Assembly: GCA_963169915.1 (NCBI GenBank) | Contig: CAUJEM010000120.1 | Coordinates: 1-48,788, forward strand | Length of the DNA: 48,788 nucleotides | Direction of reading: 5' to 3' | DNA from: Myxococcota bacterium | GTDB lineage: Bacteria > Myxococcota_A > Polyangia > Polyangiales > Polyangiaceae | Shown here: positions 41,556-48,788 of the stretch, piece by piece | How positions within the stretch are numbered: the first letter of the stretch is position 1 | Layout of the letters: every line of letters starts with the position of its first letter | Program-made: the position numbers and the translations under genes | Notes under the pieces: generated by a model | What the model saw: the letters and a program-made list of their open reading frames with translations, nothing else | Told to the model about the DNA's origin: nothing | Database searches by the model: none

Positions 41556-41584
41556 AGTATGCGGGCAACCGCCCGCGGCCTCAA
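41556..41584 (-). promoter_or_regulatory. Promoter of the phosphoesterase-peroxidase operon, with embedded inverted repeat
   Basis: On the minus strand TTGAGG (41584-41579), a 17-bp spacer and CATACT (41561-41556) form a sigma70-type promoter. The -10 ends 6 nt before the ATG at 41549, so transcription would start at or near the start codon. The spacer contains a perfect 6-bp inverted repeat GCGGGC-AACC-GCCCGC (41561-41576), a candidate operator. Confidence 0.5.
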
Positions 41585-41612
41585 GCCGACCCTCGGCGCG
41601 CCGTGGGCCGGG

Positions 41613-42350
41613 CTAGCGCCTAAACCGCCACGCGTCTTGCTGGCTGCGCGCGAGGCGCTGCTGCTCACGCACGAAGGCCCCATAGCCCTCGGGGACGCTC
41701 GCCTCCTGCCGGCAGAAGTGCGTCAGCACGAGGAGCGCGGCCTCGGCGTCGTCCGTGGCGCGATGCGCGCGCTCCAAGGTGATGCCCAGGCGAGCCGCCA
41801 CCTCACCGAGCGCCCGGCTGCGCTCACGGCTCTGTAGGTGCCTAGCCCACACCAGCGGGTCCAGCCAGACGGTCTCGGGGCGCCCGGCGGGCGCGCGCTG
41901 GTCCATCGGGAGCCCGCAGCGGTCCAGCTCGGCGTGGAGCATGTTCCGATCGAACTCGGCGTTGTAGGCCACCGGGACGTAGCCCTCGAGCGCGCGCAGC
42001 AGCTCCGGCGCCACCTCGGCGAAGCTGGGCGCGTCCTTGACGTCCTCATCGGAGATGCCGTGGACGTCGAAGGCGGCCTGCGGGATGGGGCGCCCCGGAG
42101 CGATGAGCCAGCTCCGCCGCTCGGTGATGGCCCCCTCACGCCAGTAGACGAGCCCCACCTCGATGACCCGGTCTTCGGCCGGATCACGGCCCGTGGTCTC
42201 CGTGTCGAGGCACACGAGCGGCAAATCCAGCAGCTTGGTCTCGACGCCGAACCCCGGGACGAGCCCGGCGACGTTCAAGCTCAGCAGGTGCGCGATCCCC
42301 GGATAGTGGCGGCCCGTGGGGAAGCAGCCCCCCGTGTCCGAGCTGCGCAT
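41613..42350 (-). CDS. DEDDh 3'-5' exonuclease (DnaQ/PolC-epsilon-like)
   Basis: 245 residues from the ATG at 42350, which follows the upstream stop with a 2-nt gap. Exonuclease motifs: CLDTETTGRDP (ExoI Asp-x-Glu), VAYNAEFDRNML (ExoII Asp), and HRATDDAEA (ExoIII His and Asp). This is the DEDDh family of DNA polymerase III epsilon and related nucleases such as RNase T. A stand-alone exonuclease with no polymerase or helicase beside it. The N-terminal 40 residues are unconserved, so a later start is conceivable. Confidence 0.88.
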   Translation of the reverse strand: MRSSDTGGCFPTGRHYPGIAHLLSLNVAGLVPGFGVETKLLDLPLVCLDTETTGRDPAEDRVIEVGLVYWREGAITERRSWLIAPGRPIPQAAFDVHGISDEDVKDAPSFAEVAPELLRALEGYVPVAYNAEFDRNMLHAELDRCGLPMDQRAPAGRPETVWLDPLVWARHLQSRERSRALGEVAARLGITLERAHRATDDAEAALLVLTHFCRQEASVPEGYGAFVREQQRLARSQQDAWRFRR

Positions 42351-42352
42351 CC

Positions 42353-43387
42353 TCAGCGCCCCGCGCTGGCCGAGGCCGCGGGCCGAGCGGCGCCGCTGGC
42401 GCTGGGCTTGGGCTCCTCCGCGGCCTGCTTGGCCCCGCGCGGCGCGCCGTCCTCGTAGGCCTCGAGCTTCACCGCGACCGGGCTCACCTTCTGACCCGTC
42501 CGCGCCTCGATCTCGGTCGTGATCCACTCGTCCAAGTCCTCTTGGATGTCGAAGTAGTCCAGATCGAAGTGGCGTCCGTTGATGTAGATGAGCGGCGTCC
42601 CGTTGAGCCCGAGGGCGTCGGCCTCTTTTCGGTCCTTCTGCACCGCGTCGGCGACGGCCTCACTGTCGACGTCGTCCTGGAAGCGCTTCATGTCGAGCCC
42701 CAGCTTGCGCGCCAGGCCGAGGACCACTGGCTTGCCGAGATCGTCCTGGTTGGCGAAGAGCAGGTGGTGCATCTCCCAGAACTTGCCTTGGAGCCCCGCC
42801 GCGGCGGCGGCGCGCGCCGCGCCGTCGGCGTTGAGGTGCTTGCTCAGGGGATAGTGCCGAAACACCACCCGCAGCTTGCCGGGGAACGCCGCCACCTTGG
42901 AGTCCAGCAGCGGCGCCGCCGCACGACAGAAGGGGCACTCGAAGTCCGCCCACTCCACCAGCGTCACCGGCGCGTCCTTGGGTCCCTGGCTCGGGTAGCC
43001 GTCCACGGAGACCGACTTGACGGCCTCCGGCGCGAAGCGGATCCGAAAGGCCGCCTCGATCTTCGCGCGCGGAGCGCCCTTGCGCACCTGTCGCGCCACG
43101 AAGCGCGCCGCGGGCAGGCACGCCTTGCAGTCACGCTTCTCTTGGACGCACTGGGCCAAGCTGACGGGCTGATCCGCGCACGGCGCCAAGAGCTCCGACA
43201 CCGCGCTCGAGAAATCCTGCTTCTCGCGCTCGGTCAGCTCGCTCGTGTCCACCGCGTCCAGCTGCACCGCCGCAGGCGCCGCCCCGGTGCTGGGGCTCTG
43301 CCCCTGCTCACCGGGAGAGCGGCACGTGGTCAGCTGCCCGCTCAACGCACCAACGGCCATGAAAGCAACGAGGAGGCGCCCAGTCAT
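42353..43387 (-). CDS. DsbA-like thioredoxin-fold exported protein
   Basis: 344 residues from the ATG at 43387, with GGGAGG as Shine-Dalgarno. An N-terminal signal ends near LTTC, a weak lipobox (Cys22), so it is either a lipoprotein or exported. Residues about 55-110 form a four-Cys segment (PCADQP, QCVQEKRDCKACLPAARFV). The thioredoxin fold (about 125-300) has the active-site CPFC (Cys151, Cys154) in WADFECPFCRAAAP and the cis-Pro loop GTPLIYINGRHF. It resembles DsbA/DsbG-type oxidoreductases of delta-proteobacteria that act in periplasmic disulphide chemistry. A Pro/Ala/Ser tail follows. The exonuclease gene is immediately downstream. Confidence 0.85.
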   Translation of the reverse strand: MTGRLLVAFMAVGALSGQLTTCRSPGEQGQSPSTGAAPAAVQLDAVDTSELTEREKQDFSSAVSELLAPCADQPVSLAQCVQEKRDCKACLPAARFVARQVRKGAPRAKIEAAFRIRFAPEAVKSVSVDGYPSQGPKDAPVTLVEWADFECPFCRAAAPLLDSKVAAFPGKLRVVFRHYPLSKHLNADGAARAAAAAGLQGKFWEMHHLLFANQDDLGKPVVLGLARKLGLDMKRFQDDVDSEAVADAVQKDRKEADALGLNGTPLIYINGRHFDLDYFDIQEDLDEWITTEIEARTGQKVSPVAVKLEAYEDGAPRGAKQAAEEPKPSASGAARPAASASAGR

Positions 43388-43395
43388 CGCCTCCC

Positions 43396-43401
43396 AAGCT
43401 A
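43396..43401 (-). promoter_or_regulatory. Candidate -10 element, DsbA-like gene
   Basis: TAGCTT on the minus strand (TANNNT) ends 8 nt before the ATG at 43387. The gap holds GGGAGG, which is close enough to be a Shine-Dalgarno, so here leaderless and leadered reading are both possible. Confidence 0.35.
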
Positions 43402-43433
43402 GAACGACCCGGGCAAGCCGGCTACCCCGGAAG

Positions 43434-43469
43434 GCCCAGGAGGGTCCCCTGGGCGCTTTCACGGCGCCC
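43434..43469 (+). promoter_or_regulatory. Two mutually exclusive stem-loops upstream of the ParA-J-HTH gene
   Basis: GCCCAGG (43434-43440) pairs perfectly with CCTGGGC (43448-43454), and GGGCGC (43451-43456) pairs perfectly with GCGCCC (43464-43469). The GGGC at 43451-43454 is shared, so only one stem can form. It may be an operator pair or an attenuator-like switch in the 112-bp divergent gap. Confidence 0.3.
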
Positions 43470-43499
43470 AAACGCCGAGGCTGGGGTAAATCGAGGGCC

Positions 43500-45074
43500 G
43501 TGACGCTCTCTTTTCCCCCTGACCCGCAGCCGCGCGCCGCCCCTCGAGCGGTGCGCCACGTCATCGCCGTGGGGGGTGGCCGCGGCGGGGTCGGCAAGAG
43601 CATCCTCGCCATCAACCTGGGCGTGTACCTGGCCCAGCTCGGGCGCGCGGTGGCGCTGGTGGACGCGGATCCCACCGGCGCCGAGCTCCACACGCACCTC
43701 GGGCTCGAGCTGCCCAGCGGAGCCGTGCAGGCCGAAGACGCCGTGGACGACTCGCTCACCCCGCTGCCGACCCCCGTGCCCGGGCTGCTGCTCGTGCCGC
43801 AGCTCTACGGGCAAGGCAGCACGGTGCCCCTGCGCCCGGGACGCAAGCCGCGCTGGGCGCGGCGGCTGCGGCAGATGGAGGTCGACTACGTGATCTTGGA
43901 TCTGGGCGCAGGGACGGCCCCCGCCTCGCTCGATCTCTTCCTCTCCGCGGATCTCGGTCTGTGCGTCAGCACCCCGGAGCCTCCCAGCGTGGAGGCGAGC
44001 TATCGCTTCATCCGCGCCCTCTACCAGCGCCGCGTGCGCCGAAGCCTGGTGCGCGACAGCTTCAAGCTGCGCCTGGTCGAGCGGACCCAAGCCGAGCTGC
44101 CGCCGCTCCCCACCCCCCTCGAGCTCGTGCGCGCGCTCGCCCGCTACGACACCAAGCTCGCGGAGCTGGCGGCGGACGAGCTGACCCGGCTCCGGCCGCG
44201 GCTCGTGATGAACGGCGTGCGCCTGCGCACCGACGCGGACCTCGGCTCCGCCATGGGCGAGATGAGCGAGAAGTACCTGGGGGTGAGCCTCGACTACGTC
44301 GGCAACATCGAGCAAGACGACTCCGTGTGGCTCTCGGTGGTGCGCAAGCGCCCGCTCCTCATCGACAGCCCGACAAGCAAGAGCGCGCGCAACCTGGAGC
44401 GCGTGGCGCGCCGCGTGCTGGCGCTCGCCACCATGCGGGAGCCCGAGCGACCGAGGCCCCTCATCAGCCTGGGGCCGCAAGACCGCACCTTGTACGATCT
44501 GCTCGGCACCTCCCGCGGCGCGACGGACGAAGAGCTGCGCCGCGCCTACAAACGGCAGCGCGAGATCTACCAGAGCGGCAGCTTACCCCTGACCTCGCTG
44601 CTCACGGAGGAGGAGCTCCGGCGAGAGCAGACGCAGCTCGAGGAGGCCTACGACACGCTGCTCGACCCCTTGCGGCGGCGGAGCTATGATCTCTCCACCT
44701 TCACCGACGACGAGTCGGACGCTCCCCAGCGCTCGCCCGCGATGGACAGCGCCCTGGCGGCGGAGCGCGCCATGCTCCGGCAAGAGCTGGCCCGGGAGCT
44801 CAGCGCGGAGACCGAGTTCACCGGCAAGCTCCTCGCCAAGGTGCGGGAGGCGCAGGGCATCGAGCTCGAAGAGATCGCGGGCCACACCAAGATCAGCTTG
44901 ATGCACCTGCGCGCCATCGAGGCCGAGGAGTACCGCGAGCTGCCCGCGATGGTGTACACGCGCGGCTTCGTCCAGCAGGTGGCCAAGTACCTGAAGCTCG
45001 ATCCGGCGCAGGTGGCTCGGACCTACCTGCGGCGCCTGCGCGAGTGGCGCCTTGCCAACGGCGAGCAGCCCTGA
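43500..45074 (+). CDS. ParA/MinD-type ATPase fused to J-like segment and RodZ-type HTH
   Basis: 524 residues from a GTG at 43500; the frame is open upstream but that stretch overlaps the divergent DsbA-like gene. The N-terminal domain (about 18-300) is a MinD/ParA ATPase: deviant Walker A GGRGGVGKS (Lys33; the usual signature Lys is Arg28), switch VDADPTGAELHTH, Walker B VILDLGAG. Residues about 331-395 resemble a J domain (TLYDLLGTSRGATDEELRRAYK then YDTLLDPLRRRSYD) but lack HPD. Residues about 443-515 are an HTH_25 domain like the cytoplasmic part of RodZ (LLAKVREAQGIELEEIAGHTKIS, then YTRGFVQQVAKYLKLDPAQV). No membrane helix. Probably a positioning or spatial organiser protein. I know no characterised protein with this order. 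Confidence 0.82.
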   Translation: MTLSFPPDPQPRAAPRAVRHVIAVGGGRGGVGKSILAINLGVYLAQLGRAVALVDADPTGAELHTHLGLELPSGAVQAEDAVDDSLTPLPTPVPGLLLVPQLYGQGSTVPLRPGRKPRWARRLRQMEVDYVILDLGAGTAPASLDLFLSADLGLCVSTPEPPSVEASYRFIRALYQRRVRRSLVRDSFKLRLVERTQAELPPLPTPLELVRALARYDTKLAELAADELTRLRPRLVMNGVRLRTDADLGSAMGEMSEKYLGVSLDYVGNIEQDDSVWLSVVRKRPLLIDSPTSKSARNLERVARRVLALATMREPERPRPLISLGPQDRTLYDLLGTSRGATDEELRRAYKRQREIYQSGSLPLTSLLTEEELRREQTQLEEAYDTLLDPLRRRSYDLSTFTDDESDAPQRSPAMDSALAAERAMLRQELARELSAETEFTGKLLAKVREAQGIELEEIAGHTKISLMHLRAIEAEEYRELPAMVYTRGFVQQVAKYLKLDPAQVARTYLRRLREWRLANGEQP

Positions 45075-45076
45075 AC

Positions 45077-46492
45077 ATGACGCGCCCCGCCCGAGATGAG
45101 GCGCGCGCTTGCGTCGGCGTGGGCACGCTGCTCTTCCTGCTCGCGCTCGCGCCGCGCCTCGCCGCGGCGCTCCTGCTGGCGCGCGAGCCGGTGTGGGACG
45201 GGCACTACTACCACTTCGGGGCAACACGCATCGCCGCGGGGCTCGGCTACTCCGAGGACGTCTTCCTGCAAGGCGTGCGGGTCTGGAAGCCCTGGTGTCA
45301 TTACCCGGTCGGCTACAGCGCCACGCTGGCCGCCGCCTATCGCGTGCTCGGCAGCGGCCTGTGGGTGGCGCCGACCCTCAACGCGGTGTTCGGCGCGCTC
45401 GTGGTGGTGCTCACCTGGGCGCTCGGGAGGCGCTGGCTCGGCGAGCGGCGCGGGCGCCTGGCGGCGGCGCTCGTGGCGCTCCACCCCGGGCACATCCTCT
45501 ACTCCGCCCTGGTGATGAACGAGCTGCTGAGCAGCGCGCTCGCCCTGATGGCGCTGCTCGTCGTCGTCGTGACCCGCGGGCGGTGGCGCGGCGCGCTGGG
45601 CGCTGGGGTGGTGTTCGGGGTGGCCGCGCTGGTGCGACCACCCCTGCTCCTGGGCGCGGCGCTCAGCCGCTGGAGCCAGCCTCGGGCGCGCGGCTGGCTC
45701 CTCGCCGGGCTCACCTCCGCCGCGGCGGTCGTCACGGTGCTGCCTTGGACGGCCCGCAACTGCGCCACGATGGACGGCTGCGCCTTCATCTCCACCAACG
45801 GCGGCTGGAACTTGATGATCGGCGCGGTCACGCAGACCGGGCGCTTCACGACGCTCCGCAGCACGGACGGGTGCCCGGTCGTCACGGGCCAGGTCCAGCA
45901 GGACCGCTGCTGGGCGGAGGAGGCGCGCCGGCGCATCCTCGCGGACCCTGGGCGCTGGGTCTCGCTCATCCCCAAGAAGCTCTCCAACACCTTCGATCAC
46001 GAGTCCTTCGCGGTGGGCTACCTGCGGGAGGCGGCGCCTGGACTCTGGCCAGAGCCGCGCGTCGCGTGGTGGCGCGAGCTCATCAGCGGCTACCAGCGCC
46101 TGCTCACGCTGCTGGCGCCGCTCGGGCTCGTCGCTTGGCCCAGCCTGCGACGCCAGGGCGGCCGCTGGCGGGCCGGAGCGGCGCAGCTCGGCGCGCTCGC
46201 TGCGGTCGCCGGGCTCGCCGCGCTCGCGCTCCGCGCGGAGCCTCCCGCCGCGTACCTGGCGGTGCTCGGGGCGCTCCTCCTCGCGCTGCTGCGGCTCCCG
46301 GGGCGCCCCTGGCTCGGCCCCACGGGCCGCGGCGCCCTCGCGCTCCTCGGCTCCACCACCCTGACGCACGCCGTGTTCTTCGGCGACGACCGCTACCACG
46401 TCGTGCTCACGCCGGTGCTGGCGCTGCTCACCGCCGCGGCGCTCCGCCGGAGCGCCGCGCGCGCCGCCGCACGGCCGGACGGTGGCGCCTGA
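45077..46492 (+). CDS. GT39/PMT-like polytopic membrane glycosyltransferase
   Basis: 471 residues from the ATG at 45077, two nt after the stop of the upstream gene. About nine to ten membrane helices; the first outer loop holds the acidic motif PVWDGHYYHFGATRIAAGLGYS, typical of GT39/ArnT-like GT-C enzymes. A hydrophilic segment about residues 250-320 has three Cys and lies outside the membrane. It would transfer a lipid-linked sugar to an acceptor; both are unknown. Adjacent to the ParA-J-HTH gene and convergent with the SNF2 helicase gene. Confidence 0.8.
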   Translation: MTRPARDEARACVGVGTLLFLLALAPRLAAALLLAREPVWDGHYYHFGATRIAAGLGYSEDVFLQGVRVWKPWCHYPVGYSATLAAAYRVLGSGLWVAPTLNAVFGALVVVLTWALGRRWLGERRGRLAAALVALHPGHILYSALVMNELLSSALALMALLVVVVTRGRWRGALGAGVVFGVAALVRPPLLLGAALSRWSQPRARGWLLAGLTSAAAVVTVLPWTARNCATMDGCAFISTNGGWNLMIGAVTQTGRFTTLRSTDGCPVVTGQVQQDRCWAEEARRRILADPGRWVSLIPKKLSNTFDHESFAVGYLREAAPGLWPEPRVAWWRELISGYQRLLTLLAPLGLVAWPSLRRQGGRWRAGAAQLGALAAVAGLAALALRAEPPAAYLAVLGALLLALLRLPGRPWLGPTGRGALALLGSTTLTHAVFFGDDRYHVVLTPVLALLTAAALRRSAARAAARPDGGA

Positions 46493-46495
46493 GCC

Positions 46496-48788
46496 TCACA
46501 CCTCGTCTTCGAGCGGCGCGAAGAGGTCCTCCACGTCCTCCTCGCTGAGCGTCGGGCCACCGCTGGCGGCGGCCTCGCCGAACAGCCCCTCGGCGAGCGC
46601 GCGCTTGCGCTCCTGGAGCGCCAACATGCGCTCCTCCACGCTCCCCGCCACGATGAGGTCGTACACGAAGACGGGCTTGGTCTGGCCAATCCGGTACGCG
46701 CGGTCGGTGGCCTGCGCCTGCGCGGCGCTGTTCCACCACGGGTCGAAGTGGATGACGGTGTCCGCGCTCACCAGGTTGAGCCCCGTGCCGCCGGCCTTCA
46801 AGCTGATGAGGAAGACATCCGCCTGACCTCGCTCGAAGGCGTCGCAGACCGCTTGGCGATCTTGAGTGGCCCCCGTCAGCGCCAGGTGCCTCACCCCGCG
46901 CGCCTGCAGGCCGCGGGACAAGAGCGCCAGCATCTGCGTGAACTGGGAGAAGACCAAGAGGCGCCGGCCGTCCGCGAGCAGCTGCTCGGTCAGCGCGAAG
47001 AAGGCGCTGGTCTTGGCGGACTGCTCGACCTCCCGGGCGCTCTCCGCGTTGACGAGGCGGGGATCGCAGCACACCTGGCGGAGCTTCATCAGCGCGTCCA
47101 AGATGGCGACCGCGCTGCCGGCGAAGCCCTTCTTGCGGATCGCGCGGCGCACGTCGGTGTGCGCCGCGACCCGCAGGCTCTCGTAGAGCTCGCGCTGGTC
47201 CCCCGTGAGCTCTACGGGGCGGACCAGGTGCGTCTTGGGCGGGAGCTCCGCGACGACCTGCTGCTTGGTGCGGCGCAGCACCAGGGGGCGAACGCGCGCG
47301 CGGAGCTGCGCCAGCGCCAGCTCGTTGCCCTCACGCTCGATGGGCGTGCGAAAGCGACGGCGGAAGCTCGAGAGCTCGCCGAGCCACCCCGGCGCCGCGA
47401 AGTCGAAGAGCGACCACAGCTCGTCCAGGTCGTTCTCCACGGGGGTCCCGGAGAGGCAGAGCCGATGGCGCGCCTGCAAGCGGCTCACGGCCTGCTTGGC
47501 CAGGCTCCTCGGGTTCTTGATGGCCTGCGCTTCATCCAAGATCACGTAGTGGTAGCGCTGCTCTTCCAGGAGCTCGAGGTCCCGCACCAAGACCGGATAG
47601 GTCGTGAGCACCACGTCCGCGCCCGGCACCTTGGCGCGCTCGCCGTGGCGGCGGCTGCCTTGGAGGACGACCACCTTGAGCTGGGGGGCGAAGCGGCGCA
47701 GCTCGCGCTGCCAGTTGCCGACGAGGCTGGTCGGCACGATGACGAGGCTCGGGAGCTCTCGGCGGCCCGCCTCCGCCTCGCTCGCCAGGTGAGCGATGGT
47801 CTGGAGGGTCTTGCCGAGCCCCATGTCGTCGGCGAGCACGCCACCGAGGCCGAGCGCCTGCAGGTGCTGCAGCCACGCCAAGCCCTCCTGCTGGTAGCTG
47901 CGGAGCGTCACGGGCAAGGCGCTCGGGACGCGCGCCGGCGCGGGCGCCCGCGCCAACCCTCGCGCCTGCTCGATGAGCCGCACGTCGCCCTGCCAGCGGA
48001 ACGGCGCTCCCTCCCCGGGTGCGTCCTCGAGGGCCAGCAGGTCGGCGGCCTGCGCGAAGTCCAGGCGGTCGGCCTTGACCGCGCGGCGACCGCCATAGAG
48101 CTCGATCAAGACTCGCAAGACCCGCTCGAGCAGCTCCGGCTCGACGCACACGTAGCGCCCAGCGCCCGCAGGCAGCGCTCGGTACCGTCCCGTCCCACGG
48201 CTCAGCTCGCTCAGCGCAGAGCCCTCCGCGCTCTCGTCGATGAGCTCGAGCAGGGCCGGGAGCAGATCGTAGTCCTGCCCCGCGTCGCTGACGCCGAGCT
48301 CGAGGGAGAACCAGTCCGCCTGCTGCTCACCGATGCTGAGGCGCGCGAACCAGGCGCCATCGGTGGTGAGCACCTGGTAGGGGTAGCTCGGAGCGAGCTC
48401 GACGCTCCAGCCGAGCTCCTGCAGGCGCGGCACGGCGTGCGCCGTGAACGAGCACAGCGCGTGCACGTTCTCGTCGGCCTGGACCAGGTAGTCGGCCTGC
48501 GAGTCCAGCGGGGGCACGAGGTGGTCGAGCAGCTCGAGCTCGAGCGCCCCAAAGCTCTCGAGCAAGGCTCGGGCGCGCGTCTCGGCGCGGAGATCGCGCT
48601 CGACCGTGCAGCGTCCACCACCCTGGAATTCGAGGGCGTCCTCCTCCCGCGGCCGGACGCGCCGTGGACCGTAGTCGAACGACAGGGTCATCACGGCGGC
48701 CTCCACGTCGCGGTAGCCGGAGGGCTCCTCGGGATCCTCCATGAGGAGCCGCTCGGTGTAGAGCCGCAGGTGGGGGGCGATGAGCGGG
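46496..48788 (-). CDS. SNF2-family helicase/ATPase, N-terminus off window
   Basis: The frame is open to the right edge, so the 764 codons here are the C-terminal part; an internal ATG at 48742 is a track artefact, because in-frame residues before it (LIAPHLRLYTERLL) look like protein. SNF2 ATPase motifs: LADDMGLGKTLQTI (Walker A), VPTSLVGNWQREL, ILDEAQAIKNP (Walker B), LCLSGTPVENDLDELW, then helicase C-domain LVFSQFTQML, LKAGGTGLNLVSADTVIHFDPWWN and QATDRAYRIGQTKPVFVYDLI. The region before the ATPase, about 250 residues, is a conserved N-terminal segment of bacterial SNF2 proteins. Function: DNA translocation; targets unknown. Convergent with the GT39-like gene. Confidence 0.92.
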   Translation of the reverse strand, partial: PLIAPHLRLYTERLLMEDPEEPSGYRDVEAAVMTLSFDYGPRRVRPREEDALEFQGGGRCTVERDLRAETRARALLESFGALELELLDHLVPPLDSQADYLVQADENVHALCSFTAHAVPRLQELGWSVELAPSYPYQVLTTDGAWFARLSIGEQQADWFSLELGVSDAGQDYDLLPALLELIDESAEGSALSELSRGTGRYRALPAGAGRYVCVEPELLERVLRVLIELYGGRRAVKADRLDFAQAADLLALEDAPGEGAPFRWQGDVRLIEQARGLARAPAPARVPSALPVTLRSYQQEGLAWLQHLQALGLGGVLADDMGLGKTLQTIAHLASEAEAGRRELPSLVIVPTSLVGNWQRELRRFAPQLKVVVLQGSRRHGERAKVPGADVVLTTYPVLVRDLELLEEQRYHYVILDEAQAIKNPRSLAKQAVSRLQARHRLCLSGTPVENDLDELWSLFDFAAPGWLGELSSFRRRFRTPIEREGNELALAQLRARVRPLVLRRTKQQVVAELPPKTHLVRPVELTGDQRELYESLRVAAHTDVRRAIRKKGFAGSAVAILDALMKLRQVCCDPRLVNAESAREVEQSAKTSAFFALTEQLLADGRRLLVFSQFTQMLALLSRGLQARGVRHLALTGATQDRQAVCDAFERGQADVFLISLKAGGTGLNLVSADTVIHFDPWWNSAAQAQATDRAYRIGQTKPVFVYDLIVAGSVEERMLALQERKRALAEGLFGEAAASGGPTLSEEDVEDLFAPLEDEV

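Noticed and set aside
41549..41612. Pho box in front of the phosphatase-family lipoprotein
   Set aside because: No GTCAC-type direct repeats on an 11-bp period are present, although the enzyme family would suit phosphate control.
1..48788. Mobile element or prophage
   Set aside because: No transposase, integrase, terminal repeats or atypical AT-rich block is visible; the single tRNA gene has no attachment duplicate nearby that I can see.

Overview
This 48.8 kb window is very GC-rich chromosomal DNA, densely coded, with many GTG starts and 4-nt start/stop overlaps. The gene content points to a myxobacterium (Myxococcota, probably a Polyangiales/Sorangium-like lineage): lipoproteins with Gly-Ser-Ala-Gly linkers, Ser/Thr kinases with PEGA-type tails, FHA and PilZ proteins, a SUMF1-domain lipoprotein, TPR/HEAT proteins, DUF2079 and a TMTC-like glycosyltransferase. 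The lineage is inferred from content; there is no rRNA. I see no phage, IS element or CRISPR, so this looks like core or stable accessory chromosome.

Layout: 1-5.8 kb holds a truncated linker-bearing esterase, tRNA-Leu(UAG), an exported hydrolase, a SUMF1-fold lipoprotein and the aguB-aguA putrescine genes. 6.0-14.4 kb is a complete phosphate regulon (phoB-phoR, an OprP/OprO-like porin, pstS-pstC-pstA-pstB-phoU). Its three promoter regions each carry GC-rich direct repeats on an 11-bp period that fit Pho boxes, and a strong hairpin follows phoU. 14.5-19.4 kb is a lipid-linked sugar cluster (DPM1-like and ArnC/GtrB-like transferases, flippase-like protein, DUF2079). 19.6-26.4 kb has a Cys-rich lipoprotein, an exported TPR-HEAT protein coupled to a small lipoprotein, and tsaD. 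26.4-31.8 kb is a signalling island: PilZ-TM-AMIN-like protein, tail-anchored double-FHA protein, an intact Ser/Thr kinase and a membrane pseudokinase.

31.8-37.2 kb runs in one direction: SDR, TMTC-like GT-C/TPR protein, metallophosphoesterase and a GMC oxidoreductase. 37.2-43.4 kb is on the minus strand: cysK behind a good sigma70 promoter with an embedded palindrome, a translationally coupled phosphoesterase/diheme peroxidase lipoprotein pair, and a DEDDh exonuclease downstream of a DsbA-like protein. 43.5-48.8 kb has a ParA/MinD ATPase fused to a J-like segment and a RodZ-type HTH, a GT39-like membrane protein, and a SNF2 helicase running off the window edge.

The most novel-looking items are the ParA-J-HTH fusion, the kinase/pseudokinase/FHA/PilZ neighbourhood, the PilZ-AMIN protein, and a recurrent TANNNT hexamer 6-10 nt before start codons that suggests widespread leaderless transcription.
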